NCBI GenBank assembly: GCA_964520785.1
Contig: CAZFQG010000120.1
Location: forward strand, 1-19,314
DNA: 19,314 nt
From: CAZFQG01 sp964520785
GTDB lineage: Bacteria > Planctomycetota > Planctomycetia > Pirellulales > Thermoguttaceae
Direction: 5' to 3'
The position numbers and the translations under genes are program-made. Positions 1-8,330 of the stretch are shown here, piece after piece (within the stretch, counting starts at the first letter, position 1; each line of letters starts with the position of its first letter). A model generated the notes under the pieces. The model had not been told where the DNA came from, did not search any database, and saw nothing but the letters and a program-made list of their open reading frames with translations.

Positions 1-332
1 GATAACGCTTCCTCCGAGTATAACCGGCGGGGGAGGCGGGATGCAACCGTTGGACTCGGGATGTCAAAAAAATCGCTCCGGTCGGAAGAAATCGCCGAGG
101 GGGGAGACCCGTAAATGGACCTTTCAAAGAGATTCGCGAGATAAGGAGGACGTCGCCTCACTCGACCTAAAGGGGGGGTGGAATACCGGGCGCGGGCCGG
201 GAAAGGGGCATGAACGCGCGTGCGGCCATTCCGGGCGATTCACGGCTCCGGCGAAGCGTGAAATCGCTCCTATTGGTTTCCAAGTCTTGGATTTCCCGTT
301 GCCGGACCCATTAGGAACGCACCGAGAGAACG
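1..332. other. gene-free stretch downstream of ilvB
   Basis: No convincing coding region was found here. The one open frame of about 100 codons on the plus strand is rich in Arg and Gly, has no recognisable motif and no good ribosome binding site. An acetolactate synthase small subunit gene (ilvN) would be expected after ilvB in many bacteria, but none starts within these bases. The only structure I see is an imperfect inverted repeat, listed separately. Confidence 0.5.
235..267 (-). terminator. hairpin downstream of ilvB, possible terminator
   Basis: GCGATTCACG (235-244) pairs with CGTGAAATCGC (257-267), giving ten base pairs with one bulged A around a 12-base loop. It lies about 65 bases past the ilvB stop. 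There is no T-run after it on the minus strand, so it is not a standard intrinsic terminator and may only be an mRNA 3' end or processing hairpin. Confidence 0.25.
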
Positions 333-2087
333 CTATTCGCGGATCAAATCGTTGACCGTCGCTCCCGAGGGGATCATAGGCAGGACGTGCTCCTGGTAGG
401 GCACCTGAACGTCCAGGAGGAATGACTTCGGCGAATCGATCATCTCCTGAATCGCGCCGCGGAGGTCCTCTTTGTGGACGACGTGGCGCGCCTCCCATTC
501 GAAACCCTTCGCGATCGCCACGAAGTCGGGGTAGCGCGTCCGCGGGGTGACGCCGTCGCCGTTGCCCAGGGCTTCGGGATCGTCGATCGGTCCAAGGTAG
601 GTATGGGCCCTGTTTCCGGCGTGAAACCGGTCTTCCCACTGCACGACCATCCCCAAATGCATGTTGTTGAGCAGGAGGACCTTTACCGGCAGTTTTTCGC
701 AATGGCAGGTGGCCATTTCCTGGATGTTCATCAGCAGGCTGCCGTCACCGTCGATGTCGATGACCAGGTGGTTCGGATGGGCCGCCTTGGCGCCAATGGC
801 GGCCGGCAGACCGAACCCCATCGTCCCCAGTCCGCCGCTGGTGAGGTGGCGGCGGGGGCGGCGGTGCTTGAAGAACTGCGCCGCCCACATCTGGTGCTGC
901 CCCACGCCGGTCGCGATGATCGGATCCCGGTCCTTCGTCATCTCGCAAAGCAAGGCGATGGCGTGCTGGGCCAGGATGTGTTCCGATTCGGCGTCGTACG
1001 TCAGCGGATCGGCCTGTTTCCATTGCTCGATCCGTTCGTGCCAATCGGCCAGGTCCGATTCCGGCTCGACCACCTTGTTCAGTTCGGAAAGGGCGTACTT
1101 GACGTCGCTGGCGACCGGAATGTCGGCCTCCTTGATCTTATTCAACTCCGACGGATCGATGTCGATATGGACGATCCGGGATCTCGGGGCGAATTCCGAT
1201 ACCTTGCCGGTGACGCGGTCGTCGAAACGGCCGCCGCATACCACCAGCAGATCCGCCTGGCTCGCCGCCAGATTCGCGTAGACGCTCCCGTGCATTCCGA
1301 TCATGTCGAGGAACAACGGATCGTCCGCCGGAAAACTCCCCAGGCCGGCCAGTGTACTGGCCACCGGAATCCGCATTCGCCGCGCAAGCTTGGTCAGCTC
1401 ATCGGAGGCCTCTCCGGCGACGACGCCCCCTCCGGTGAGTATCAGCGGCTTGCGGGCTTTCCTCAGCAATTCCGCCACCGCCAGAATGTCGTCCCGCCGC
1501 GCCAAGGGTGGGTTACCGTCATACCCGGGCAGGTCCATCGGAAAGTGGTAGTCCGCGATGGCATGGTCGAGCTGGACGTTCTTCGGAATATCGATCAACA
1601 CGGGGCCCTTCCGCCCGGTCGTGGCGACGTAGAAGGCCTCGCGAACGATTCGAGCGACGTCGGCCACGTCCGTCACGAGGTAATGGTGCTTCGTGATACT
1701 CCGGCAGACCTCGACGATCGGGCTTTCCTGGAAGGCGTCGGTACCGATCACCGCCGTGCTGACCTGGCCGGTAATCGCCACGATCGGTACGCTGTCCAAC
1801 TTCGCGTCGGCGATCGTGGTGACCAGATTCGTGGCCCCGGGGCCGCTGGTCGCCATGCACACGCCCACCTTGCCGCTGGATCGTGCGTAGCCTTGCGCGC
1901 CAAATCCGCACCCTTGCTCATGCCGAGGGAGAATTATCCGGATCTTGTCGCGAAAACGAGTCAAGGATTGATGAATGGGGATCGTGGCCCCCCCGGGATA
2001 GGCAAATACCGTGTCAACACCCTGGTTGACCAGACACTGCACGAGAATATCGGAACCCAGCTCGGGCGTCTTTTTCTTGTCCGCCAT
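333..2087 (-). CDS. ilvB: acetolactate synthase, large (catalytic) subunit
   Basis: This thiamine diphosphate enzyme condenses two pyruvates to acetolactate, or pyruvate with 2-oxobutyrate, in the first step shared by valine, leucine and isoleucine synthesis. The 584-residue length is normal. Visible motifs are the catalytic glutamate in RHEQG (Glu57), SGPGATN (81-87), the GGRFDDRVTG stretch near 285-294 linked to FAD binding, and the ThDP/Mg motif GDGS (447-450) followed by NN (474-475), then QW (483-484). A short insert after the HTYLGP stretch (residues about 500-518) makes the C-terminal domain slightly long. The frame stays open for 47 more codons upstream, but those codons overlap a good promoter, so I use the ATG at 2087, where family similarity begins. 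No clear Shine-Dalgarno site precedes it. It is divergent from the GTPase gene. No small subunit gene is seen nearby. Confidence 0.95.
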   Translation of the reverse strand: MADKKKTPELGSDILVQCLVNQGVDTVFAYPGGATIPIHQSLTRFRDKIRIILPRHEQGCGFGAQGYARSSGKVGVCMATSGPGATNLVTTIADAKLDSVPIVAITGQVSTAVIGTDAFQESPIVEVCRSITKHHYLVTDVADVARIVREAFYVATTGRKGPVLIDIPKNVQLDHAIADYHFPMDLPGYDGNPPLARRDDILAVAELLRKARKPLILTGGGVVAGEASDELTKLARRMRIPVASTLAGLGSFPADDPLFLDMIGMHGSVYANLAASQADLLVVCGGRFDDRVTGKVSEFAPRSRIVHIDIDPSELNKIKEADIPVASDVKYALSELNKVVEPESDLADWHERIEQWKQADPLTYDAESEHILAQHAIALLCEMTKDRDPIIATGVGQHQMWAAQFFKHRRPRRHLTSGGLGTMGFGLPAAIGAKAAHPNHLVIDIDGDGSLLMNIQEMATCHCEKLPVKVLLLNNMHLGMVVQWEDRFHAGNRAHTYLGPIDDPEALGNGDGVTPRTRYPDFVAIAKGFEWEARHVVHKEDLRGAIQEMIDSPKSFLLDVQVPYQEHVLPMIPSGATVNDLIRE

Positions 2088-2153
2088 CGACGAATGTAAA
2101 GTGGCCAAGCGGCCTTTCTTGAGGATTTGTGCGTAAAATGTTTGAAGCACACT

Positions 2154-2181
2154 ATTGTACGTGACAGCGTCCGCGTTGCAA
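2154..2181 (-). promoter_or_regulatory. candidate sigma-70-type promoter of ilvB
   Basis: On the minus strand a -35 box TTGCAA (2181-2176) and a -10 box TACAAT (2159-2154) are separated by 16 bases. Transcription would start near 2147, about 60 bases before the ATG at 2087. The leader then contains a bulged hairpin (2098-2117, loop AAGC) just upstream of the start codon, which might affect ribosome access. The promoter lies inside the upstream extension of the ilvB frame and so supports the internal start. Planctomycete promoters are poorly defined, so this is a pattern match only. Confidence 0.45.
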
Positions 2182-2373
2182 GCGTTCGCCACGGGATTGG
2201 CCGTGCCCCGCGGCTCGGAAGGGGACACGTCATGGCCCCGACGCGACGTTCCATCTGGAAGGGTACCGGAAATCGGAGCCGGGGTGGCGGAGACGGAACG
2301 GTGAAAGGTAGACTAACGAGAGGCCTTTGCGCGGGGTAGCCGCGTCGAAGGCGGTCCACGAGAAGCACGAACA

Positions 2374-2382
2374 CCCCCCCCC
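2374..2382 (+). repeat. C9 homopolymer directly before the GTPase start codon
   Basis: Nine consecutive C residues end immediately before the ATG at 2383. The tract occupies the spot where the Shine-Dalgarno spacer would be, and no clear Shine-Dalgarno sequence is seen upstream. Slippage in such a tract would change 5' UTR spacing, not the reading frame. Confidence 0.85.
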
Positions 2383-4281
2383 ATGGCACCATCCACGAAC
2401 GATCTTCGCTCACGATCCGCCGCCAAGACGCTCGATTTTGGCGATTGGACGCGGTTGGTTTGCCGATTCTCCCAGGCGGTTTCCCTCCTTTCGGCCGAAG
2501 GGGAGGCGGCGCTCGGGGTTCCCCGGCCAACCAAAGAGCACTGGCATCAACTGCTGCGGAACAAACTCCTCCCCCAACTGGACATCCCCCCCTTGCTGGT
2601 CGTGGCGGTCGTTGGGGGCACGAATATCGGCAAATCGGTCATCTTCAATCACTTGGCCGGCGAAAACGCGAGCGAGGCGAATCCCCTTGCCGCCGGTACG
2701 CGACACCCGGTATGTTTGGCACCCCCCGCGTTGGTCGACCCGGGGCTACTTAGCCAGATATTTGACCATTTCTCGCTACGGGAATGGCGATCCTCCACCG
2801 ATGCTTTGGGGGCGGGGGACGAGGATTTGCTATTCCTGCGGGCAGGAAGCCGGGTCCCTCCGCGGCTGCTTCTGCTGGACACTCCGGACGTCGATTCGGA
2901 CGTCGAGGTCAACTGGGATCGGGCGAAGGCGGTCCGGGAAACGGCCGACGTCTTAATCGCCGTACTCACGCAGCAAAAATACAACGACGCGGCGGTGAAG
3001 CAGTTCTTCCGGGACGCCGTCGACGCGGATAAGCCGATCATCGTGATATTCAATCAGTGTCATTTGGAGGCGGACGCCGATTATTGGCACCAATGGCTCG
3101 CGACGTTTCGCGAACGGACCGGAGCGGCCCCGGAGCTGGTTTACATCGTCCCGATGGACCGCGGCGCGGCGGCGGCGCTGGCGCTTCCGTTCTATCAAGT
3201 CGATCCCGTCCGGCGCGACGTGCCTCCGCGTGAAACGGACCTTCGAGCCGACCTGGCGGAACTCCACTTCGACGCCATCAAGATTCGGACGATGCGCGGG
3301 GCGTTGCGACGGATTTTGGACCCGCGGCGAGGGGCGGGGGCGTACCTCGACACGATCCGTCTGGCGGCGGGGGAATTCCGTTCGGCCGCGGAGACGCTCA
3401 GTGCCGAGCGGATCGTCCAGGTAACCTGGCCGGCGTTGCCGCCGCGGATTCTCGTCGATGAGATCCGCCGCTGGTGGGACGCCTCCCGGGGGCCGTGGTC
3501 CCGAAGTATTCACGGGTTCTATAGAAAGATCGGCCAGGGAATTCTCTGGTCGGCGCGAAAGGCTTGGGGGACCGTCGCGTCTCGCCGAGAAGAGGCGGAG
3601 ATCAGTCTGCACCGGAGGGAGCGCGAGGCGGTGGTCGCGGCGGTGCAGTCGCTCTTCAATGAGTTGGAGCGCTTGGCGAAGATCGGAAACGAAGTCTTGC
3701 GGCCCCGGCTGCAGGCCCTGCTGAAGGGGCGGACGCGCGAACGGCTGCTGGCGGAAGTCCAATCGGAGCATGACACGCTTCCAACCGTGGACGACGAGTA
3801 CCGCGCGTTTCTGGCGGAGGAACTCGACGGCTGGCGCGGCGCCCATCCGCGGGAAATCAAGGTCCTGCAGTCGCTCGACACGGCGATGGCGTTCGCTCGA
3901 CCGGCGCTGACGGTCACGCTGTGCGTGAGCGGCTTCGTCGTCGCGGGGGACGTCGTGAGCGAGGCGGCCATTCAGACGGCCGGCCAGTTCGCGACCGAGG
4001 CGGCTATCACCGGGGGCATTACCGGCGGCGGCGAGGCGATCGTCAGCGGAACCGGCGAAGGCCTCCGCCGCGCTTTGGCCCGGCTGTTCCTGCGGCTTCA
4101 GGAACGCTACGCGGCGAGGCGTGCCGACTGGCTCGCCGGCTGGCTGGAGGCGAGATTGCTAGGGACGCTTCTGGAAGAACTCCGCCGCGGCGCGGAATTG
4201 GCGGAGGGAGACCTCTTCCGCGAGACGGAAAGACTGCTATTCGAGCTGCGGAAGGGTCTGGCCGGGTCCGCGTCGCGCTAG
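2383..4281 (+). CDS. large P-loop GTPase with hydrophobic C-terminal region
   Basis: This 632-residue protein has an N-terminal helical region (1-70) and a TRAFAC-type GTPase domain (about 70-280). The P-loop GGTNIGKS is at 78-85, a candidate switch Thr at 106 and the G3 motif DTPD at 166-169. The position of the NKxD base-specificity motif reads NQCH (224-227) after a hydrophobic strand, so nucleotide specificity may differ. Residues 330-480 are mostly charged helices, followed by a hydrophobic segment (about 508-522) and an Ala/Gly-rich stretch (537-556) that could touch or enter a membrane. The layout recalls dynamin-like or GTPase/DUF proteins, but I cannot assign a family or substrate. 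The ATG start follows a C9 tract and lacks an obvious Shine-Dalgarno site. It is divergent from ilvB and convergent with nrdJ. Confidence 0.88.
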   Translation: MAPSTNDLRSRSAAKTLDFGDWTRLVCRFSQAVSLLSAEGEAALGVPRPTKEHWHQLLRNKLLPQLDIPPLLVVAVVGGTNIGKSVIFNHLAGENASEANPLAAGTRHPVCLAPPALVDPGLLSQIFDHFSLREWRSSTDALGAGDEDLLFLRAGSRVPPRLLLLDTPDVDSDVEVNWDRAKAVRETADVLIAVLTQQKYNDAAVKQFFRDAVDADKPIIVIFNQCHLEADADYWHQWLATFRERTGAAPELVYIVPMDRGAAAALALPFYQVDPVRRDVPPRETDLRADLAELHFDAIKIRTMRGALRRILDPRRGAGAYLDTIRLAAGEFRSAAETLSAERIVQVTWPALPPRILVDEIRRWWDASRGPWSRSIHGFYRKIGQGILWSARKAWGTVASRREEAEISLHRREREAVVAAVQSLFNELERLAKIGNEVLRPRLQALLKGRTRERLLAEVQSEHDTLPTVDDEYRAFLAEELDGWRGAHPREIKVLQSLDTAMAFARPALTVTLCVSGFVVAGDVVSEAAIQTAGQFATEAAITGGITGGGEAIVSGTGEGLRRALARLFLRLQERYAARRADWLAGWLEARLLGTLLEELRRGAELAEGDLFRETERLLFELRKGLAGSASR

Positions 4282-4286
4282 CGACG
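4271..4286 (+). other. stop-codon hairpin of the GTPase gene
   Basis: CGTCGC (4271-4276) and GCGACG (4281-4286) form a perfect six-base stem around the loop GCTA. The TAG stop (4279-4281) straddles loop and stem. It may contribute to 3' end structure together with the next hairpin. There is no T-run. Confidence 0.3.
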
Positions 4287-4296
4287 GATTCCCCAG

Positions 4297-4323
4297 CGGC
4301 CACCCATTCGCTCGTTGTGGCCG
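4297..4323. terminator. hairpin between convergent GTPase and nrdJ genes
   Basis: CGGCCAC (4297-4303) and GTGGCCG (4317-4323) form a perfect seven-base stem with a 13-base loop. It sits in the 56-base gap between the two convergent stop codons, where a bidirectional terminator would be expected. Neither strand has a clear T-run after the stem, so termination by this element alone is uncertain. Confidence 0.35.
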
Positions 4324-4337
4324 GCGCGATTCCTTGC

Positions 4338-7300
4338 TCACGAACAGCCTTGGCTGGAGCCGCAGTTGTAACAGTGGTAGCAGTTACCGCAACGGACGGT
4401 GATCAGGCCGCAGTTGTCGCAGATCGGAGCGTCGGTTTGGAACTGGGCGTATTGTTCATTCGCCGTTGCCGCCGATTCCGCCGCGGCGCGCGTATCGGCG
4501 GACGCCACCATAGGGGTCTGCAAGGCGACGGCCGAATAGACGCCGTTCATTACGGCGATAGTGGCCTTCGTCTTGATCCCCGGACGCGTGGTCGCGACGA
4601 CGTCCGGGGTGGGTTTGCGGCCGTTGCTTTTCGAACCGTTTCCGGCGTGGCGTTCGGCTTCGTCGGTCTTCGTTTCTCGCGTTGGGACGGCCGGTCCTGG
4701 CTCTTGCTTAGGCCCACCGGCCATCGTGGCGGAGGGCCCGGACTCCGGCTCCTCCGCCCCCGATCCTTGCGGCAGCCCGGGTGGAGTGTAGCCGGAAAGA
4801 CCCCTGGATTGCTCGCGGTACCCCGGAATAAAGGTGATTCCCAACCAGCGGAAGATGTAGTCGACCAGGCTGTTCGCCAGGCGGATGTCCTTGTTCTTGG
4901 TGTGGCCCATCGGCTCGAACCGCGTGTGCGAGAACTTGTTTACGTAGACTTCGAGGGGGACGCCGTACTGCAGGCTCATCGAGACCGCGGTTCCGAAGCA
5001 ATCCATCAAACCGCCGATCGTGCTGCCCTCCTTCGCCATCGTAATGAAGAGTTCGCCGGGGCGGCCGTCGGGGTAGAGGCCGACGGTGAGATATCCTTCG
5101 TGTCCCGCGACGTTGAACTTGTGCGTGATGGACTGCCGGGTGTCCGGAAGACGTTCTCGCAACGGGGCCCCCACCACCTGTTTCTTGGCCTTCTTTTCTT
5201 CCTTTTTCAGCGTCAACGGTTGCGCACCCTTGGAGCCGTCCCGGTAGACGGCGACCGCCTTCAGACCGAGACGCCAGGCCTCGGTGTAGGCGTTCTGGAC
5301 GTCGTCGACGGTCGACTCGCTCGGCATGTTGACGGTCTTCGAGATCGCGCCGGAAATGAACGGCTGCGCGGCCGCCATCATGCGAATGTGAGCCTGCCAG
5401 GGGATACATCTGGTTCCCTTGGGTGACTGGAAGGCGCAATCGAAGACCGGCAGGTCCTCGGCGCGGAGGACGGCCGCCCCCTCGATCGTTTCCTCGCGGT
5501 CGATATGCGCGATGATCGAATCGATCTCCTCCGGGGCGTATCCGAGGGTCCGCAGCGCGACCGGCACCGTCTGATTGACGATCTTCAAGGCACCTCCGCC
5601 GGCGAGCTGCTTGTGCTTCACCAAGGCGATATCCGGCTCGATCCCGGTGGTATCGCAATCCATCATGAAGCTGATGGTTCCGGTCGGAGCCAGGACGGTC
5701 GCCTGCGCGTTACGGAACCCGTAGCGGCGGCCCTGATTGAGGACATCGTCCCAAATCCGCTGCGCCGCTTGCTGGAGTTCTTTTGGCGCATGTTCGATCC
5801 GTTCGACCTTTTCCCAGTGCATTTGCATGACGTCGAGCATCGCGTCGCGGTTTTCCTCGAACCGCGCAAACGGACCCTTCGCTCCGGCCAGCTCCGCGCT
5901 CGTCCGGCAGGCCGAGCCGTGCAGGATCGCCGTCACCGCGCTGGCCAGGCCACGCGCCTCGTCGGAGTCGTAAGGGACGCCGGAAGCCATGATGAGGCTT
6001 CCCAAATTCGAGTAGCCCAGGCCGATGGGGCGGAACGCATCGCTGTTCTCGGTAATCCGTTTCGTCGGATAGCTGGCACGGTCGACCAGGACCTCCTGAG
6101 CGATGAAGACGACGCGGCAGGCCGCTTGGAATCGCCCCGCGTCGAAATTTCCCGCCTCGTCGCGGAATCTCATCAAGTTGATGCTGGCCAGGTTGCACGC
6201 CGAATCGTCGAGGAACATGTATTCGCTGCACGGATTGGACGCGTTGATCCGGCCCGAGTTCGGACAGGTATGCCACCGGTTGATCGTCGTGTCGTACTGC
6301 AAACCCGGATCGCCGCACTCCCACGCCGATTGCGCGATCCGCTCCATCATATCGCGGGCCTGGTACGTGGGGCCTTCCCGGGTGGGATCGGTGGTCCACC
6401 ACGTCGTCCAGGGCCGGTCCTGTTCGACCGCGTTCATGAATTCGTCCGAAACGCGGACCGAGAGATTCGCGTTTTGAAAGAGAACGCTGTCGTACGCGTC
6501 TTCGAAACCGTACCCTTGCCGCATCAGAAGTTTGCCCTTCTTCTCCTCCTTGCTCTTGCACTCGATGAACTCCATGATGTCGCAATGCCAGTCCTTCAAG
6601 GACTGCATCTTCGCCGCGCGGCGGGTCTTGCCCCCGCTCTTTACCACCGCGGCTATCTGGTCGTAAACGCGCATGAACGAAAGGGGGCCGGAGGGACGAC
6701 CGCCGCCGGAAAGCCGCTCTCGCTGGGACCGCAGGGTCGAAAGGTCGGTCCCCGTTCCCGAGCCGAACTTGAAAAGCATCGCCTCGCTCCGCGCCAACTC
6801 CATGATGTCTTCCATGTTGTCGTCGACGCTCTGGATGAAGCACGCCGAGGCCTGCGGGAACTCGTAGGGGTTTTCCGGTTGCTCGGGAGCCTCCTTCTCT
6901 TCATTCCAATGCCACCCGCACGATGCGCCGTGAACACCGTACTGGTGGAATAACCCGACGTTAAACCACACCGGTGAATTGAAGGAGGCGTGTTGATGCA
7001 AGCACAACCAGGACAAATCGCGGTAGAATCGCTCCCCGTCTTCGGCCGTGGCGAAATAGCCGTCCTCGACGGCCCAATCCGCGATCGTCCGCGTGACCCG
7101 GTGGATCAACTGACGAACGCTGCTCTCTCGCTCCCCGGTACCAAGCTCCCCGTAGAAATACTTGCTGGCCACGACGTTCGTCGCTAACTGGCTCCACGTC
7201 TTCGGGATTTCGCAGCCCTCCTGCTTGAAGACGGACTTTCCTCCCTCGCCCTTGATTTCCGCCGTCTTCAACTCCCACTCGACCGTCTCGAACGGGTCGG

Positions 7301-7511
7301 CGACCGTTTCAGGGCAAAACACCGATTCAACGCGAAGTCCGTGGAAGTGCTCCACCGAACCGGTCCTTCTCGAGAATCCTTTTCCCTTTGGGGGTGGAAC
7401 CCGCCTGGCGCTCTCCAAAGAAGACTCGGAGGCCGGGGAGGTAACGGATTCCGGCTCGCTCAGCGTGCTGGAAACTTGTTCAAGACGTGTGTTTTCAGAG
7501 GGGCGATCCAT
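4338..7511 (-). CDS. nrdJ: adenosylcobalamin-dependent (class II) ribonucleoside-diphosphate reductase
   Basis: This enzyme reduces ribonucleotides to deoxyribonucleotides using a thiyl radical made with adenosylcobalamin, and works with or without oxygen. The predicted protein has 1057 residues. Catalytic features are the redox cysteine in SACF (Cys224), the active-site motif NPCSE (426-430, Cys428) and the partner cysteine in ACNLAS (Cys439). APTGTISFMMDCDTTGIEP (about 608-626) is a further family hallmark. The reductase core is followed by a low-complexity linker (about 910-1000) and a Cys-rich tail, CxxC-x6-CxxCxxCxxC (1031-1050), likely a zinc ribbon with redox cysteines that re-reduce the active site. 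The start is the ATG at 7511, preceded by AAAGGAG at eight bases. The frame is open for 23 more codons, but those overlap the site and a -10-like box. No ATP-cone is obvious at the N terminus. Confidence 0.95.
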   Translation of the reverse strand: MDRPSENTRLEQVSSTLSEPESVTSPASESSLESARRVPPPKGKGFSRRTGSVEHFHGLRVESVFCPETVADPFETVEWELKTAEIKGEGGKSVFKQEGCEIPKTWSQLATNVVASKYFYGELGTGERESSVRQLIHRVTRTIADWAVEDGYFATAEDGERFYRDLSWLCLHQHASFNSPVWFNVGLFHQYGVHGASCGWHWNEEKEAPEQPENPYEFPQASACFIQSVDDNMEDIMELARSEAMLFKFGSGTGTDLSTLRSQRERLSGGGRPSGPLSFMRVYDQIAAVVKSGGKTRRAAKMQSLKDWHCDIMEFIECKSKEEKKGKLLMRQGYGFEDAYDSVLFQNANLSVRVSDEFMNAVEQDRPWTTWWTTDPTREGPTYQARDMMERIAQSAWECGDPGLQYDTTINRWHTCPNSGRINASNPCSEYMFLDDSACNLASINLMRFRDEAGNFDAGRFQAACRVVFIAQEVLVDRASYPTKRITENSDAFRPIGLGYSNLGSLIMASGVPYDSDEARGLASAVTAILHGSACRTSAELAGAKGPFARFEENRDAMLDVMQMHWEKVERIEHAPKELQQAAQRIWDDVLNQGRRYGFRNAQATVLAPTGTISFMMDCDTTGIEPDIALVKHKQLAGGGALKIVNQTVPVALRTLGYAPEEIDSIIAHIDREETIEGAAVLRAEDLPVFDCAFQSPKGTRCIPWQAHIRMMAAAQPFISGAISKTVNMPSESTVDDVQNAYTEAWRLGLKAVAVYRDGSKGAQPLTLKKEEKKAKKQVVGAPLRERLPDTRQSITHKFNVAGHEGYLTVGLYPDGRPGELFITMAKEGSTIGGLMDCFGTAVSMSLQYGVPLEVYVNKFSHTRFEPMGHTKNKDIRLANSLVDYIFRWLGITFIPGYREQSRGLSGYTPPGLPQGSGAEEPESGPSATMAGGPKQEPGPAVPTRETKTDEAERHAGNGSKSNGRKPTPDVVATTRPGIKTKATIAVMNGVYSAVALQTPMVASADTRAAAESAATANEQYAQFQTDAPICDNCGLITVRCGNCYHCYNCGSSQGCS

Positions 7512-7518
7512 AGAGGGA

Positions 7519-7525
7519 CTCCTTT
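7519..7525 (-). promoter_or_regulatory. Shine-Dalgarno site fixing the nrdJ start
   Basis: AAAGGAG on the minus strand lies eight bases upstream of the ATG at 7511. This is one of the better ribosome binding sites in the window and decides against the longer frame that would begin at 7580. Confidence 0.75.
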
Positions 7526-7545
7526 CTAAACCGGGACGGTCTTCC

Positions 7546-7551
7546 ATTATC
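7546..7551 (-). promoter_or_regulatory. possible -10 box for nrdJ
   Basis: GATAAT on the minus strand lies 35 bases upstream of the chosen ATG and would give a leader of roughly 30 bases. No good -35 box is found at the usual distance. TATAGG just upstream is an alternative, with TTGTCG 15 bases before it. The call rests on the position and one hexamer only. Confidence 0.25.
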
Positions 7552-7599
7552 ATCCTATACAAAAGTACACCTGACGACAACCGCCATTCTGGGTGGACT

Positions 7600-8330
7600 T
7601 CCGTATTCCGAAATACTCGCGGCCCGCCGTGCTCTGAAGACAGAACCCCCCAATGATGGGGCGCCGCTTACGAATAACGGATTCCTACATATTGTGGTTT
7701 CTTGGTCCGATAACACAACATGCGGGCCACAACGGTCGTAGTTTATTCATCGTGGCCAAACCGTCAATCTTAGAACCGGCCAAACGCTTCAAGGGCAAAG
7801 CTGGTAGTGAGTTAGGGCATCGGCGGCCTGTGCCGCGAACCGGCGTGTGGCGCGCGGGTCGCAATCGCAAGTGCTTTGATAGCAAACGAATCGGGAAGAC
7901 AAATGGGCGTCCGATCTTTTTGACTCCGATGGGGGAGAACCGGCCGAAACTTAACGGTTTTTGAACATAACCTGAGCAAGATATGAAGGAATGCGCAAGA
8001 GAAAAAGGGTGGTGAATCCGGTCTGCCCTCGATTATCACGGCGAGCGGAGGGACGGGTCGAAAGGGGGCGGCGGGAGCGATTCAAGGAACCCGGCGAGAA
8101 ATGGACCGACCATTGGACCCAACGAGGAGACCAAAGCCGCGGCGTATCTCCAATTGAAAGAGCGGGTCGAGATGCCTCACCGGCCGCGTTCGCTCCTCGA
8201 CAAGTTGCCGACCGGAGGCACCTGCGAGGCCAAGATGGGGAAAGGGGACCGCCCGCCGTACGCCCCGATTCCCAGACCGCGGTCGAGTACGTACCCCAAC
8301 CGGGCCTCTTCGCGGGGGTCCCGGCCGGAA
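7600..8330. other. gene-free stretch upstream of nrdJ
   Basis: No gene is convincing here on either strand. Open frames exist but lack ribosome binding sites and recognisable domains. One plus-strand frame (about 8016-8371) reads like protein around the GPNEETKAAAYLQLKE stretch but has no ATG and runs into the terminator of the minus-strand gene to the right. It could be a gene remnant. I looked for a cobalamin riboswitch (B12 box) because nrdJ depends on that cofactor and did not find one. An imperfect dyad at 7688-7722 is listed separately. Confidence 0.4.
7688..7722. promoter_or_regulatory. imperfect dyad upstream of nrdJ, possible operator
   Basis: CATATTGTG (7688-7696) and CACAACATG (7714-7722) are inverted repeats with eight of nine positions matching, separated by 17 bases. 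The half-sites are AT-rich compared with the surrounding DNA. They lie about 180 bases upstream of the nrdJ start. They resemble NrdR boxes only weakly, so a regulator cannot be named. Confidence 0.3.

Noticed and set aside
41..355. Plus-strand 104-codon frame at the left edge
   Set aside because: It has no motif and no clear ribosome binding site, and it overlaps the ilvB 3' end on the opposite strand.
474..2099. A 541-codon open frame on the plus strand opposite ilvB
   Set aside because: It is antisense to a gene with clear catalytic motifs. Its product is Arg/Val/Asp-rich with no domain, as expected from the reverse of GC-rich codons.
2953..3846. A minus-strand frame of about 300 codons inside the GTPase gene
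   Set aside because: It is antisense to the GTPase, Arg/Pro-rich and lacks any recognisable domain.
3921..5426. A 501-codon plus-strand frame overlapping the GTPase end and the opposite strand of nrdJ
   Set aside because: It overlaps two well-supported genes, is Arg/Gly-rich with no motif and has no ribosome binding site.
5505..6953. A 482-codon plus-strand frame opposite nrdJ
   Set aside because: It is a mirror of the reductase coding sequence with no protein-like features.
7684..7726. Paired NrdR boxes upstream of nrdJ
   Set aside because: The two AT-rich segments are spaced at about the right distance, but each matches the 16-base consensus poorly. I report them only as an imperfect dyad.
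7512..8330. Cobalamin riboswitch upstream of nrdJ
   Set aside because: I looked for a B12 box and the flanking stems on the minus strand and found none. A covariance-model search would settle it.
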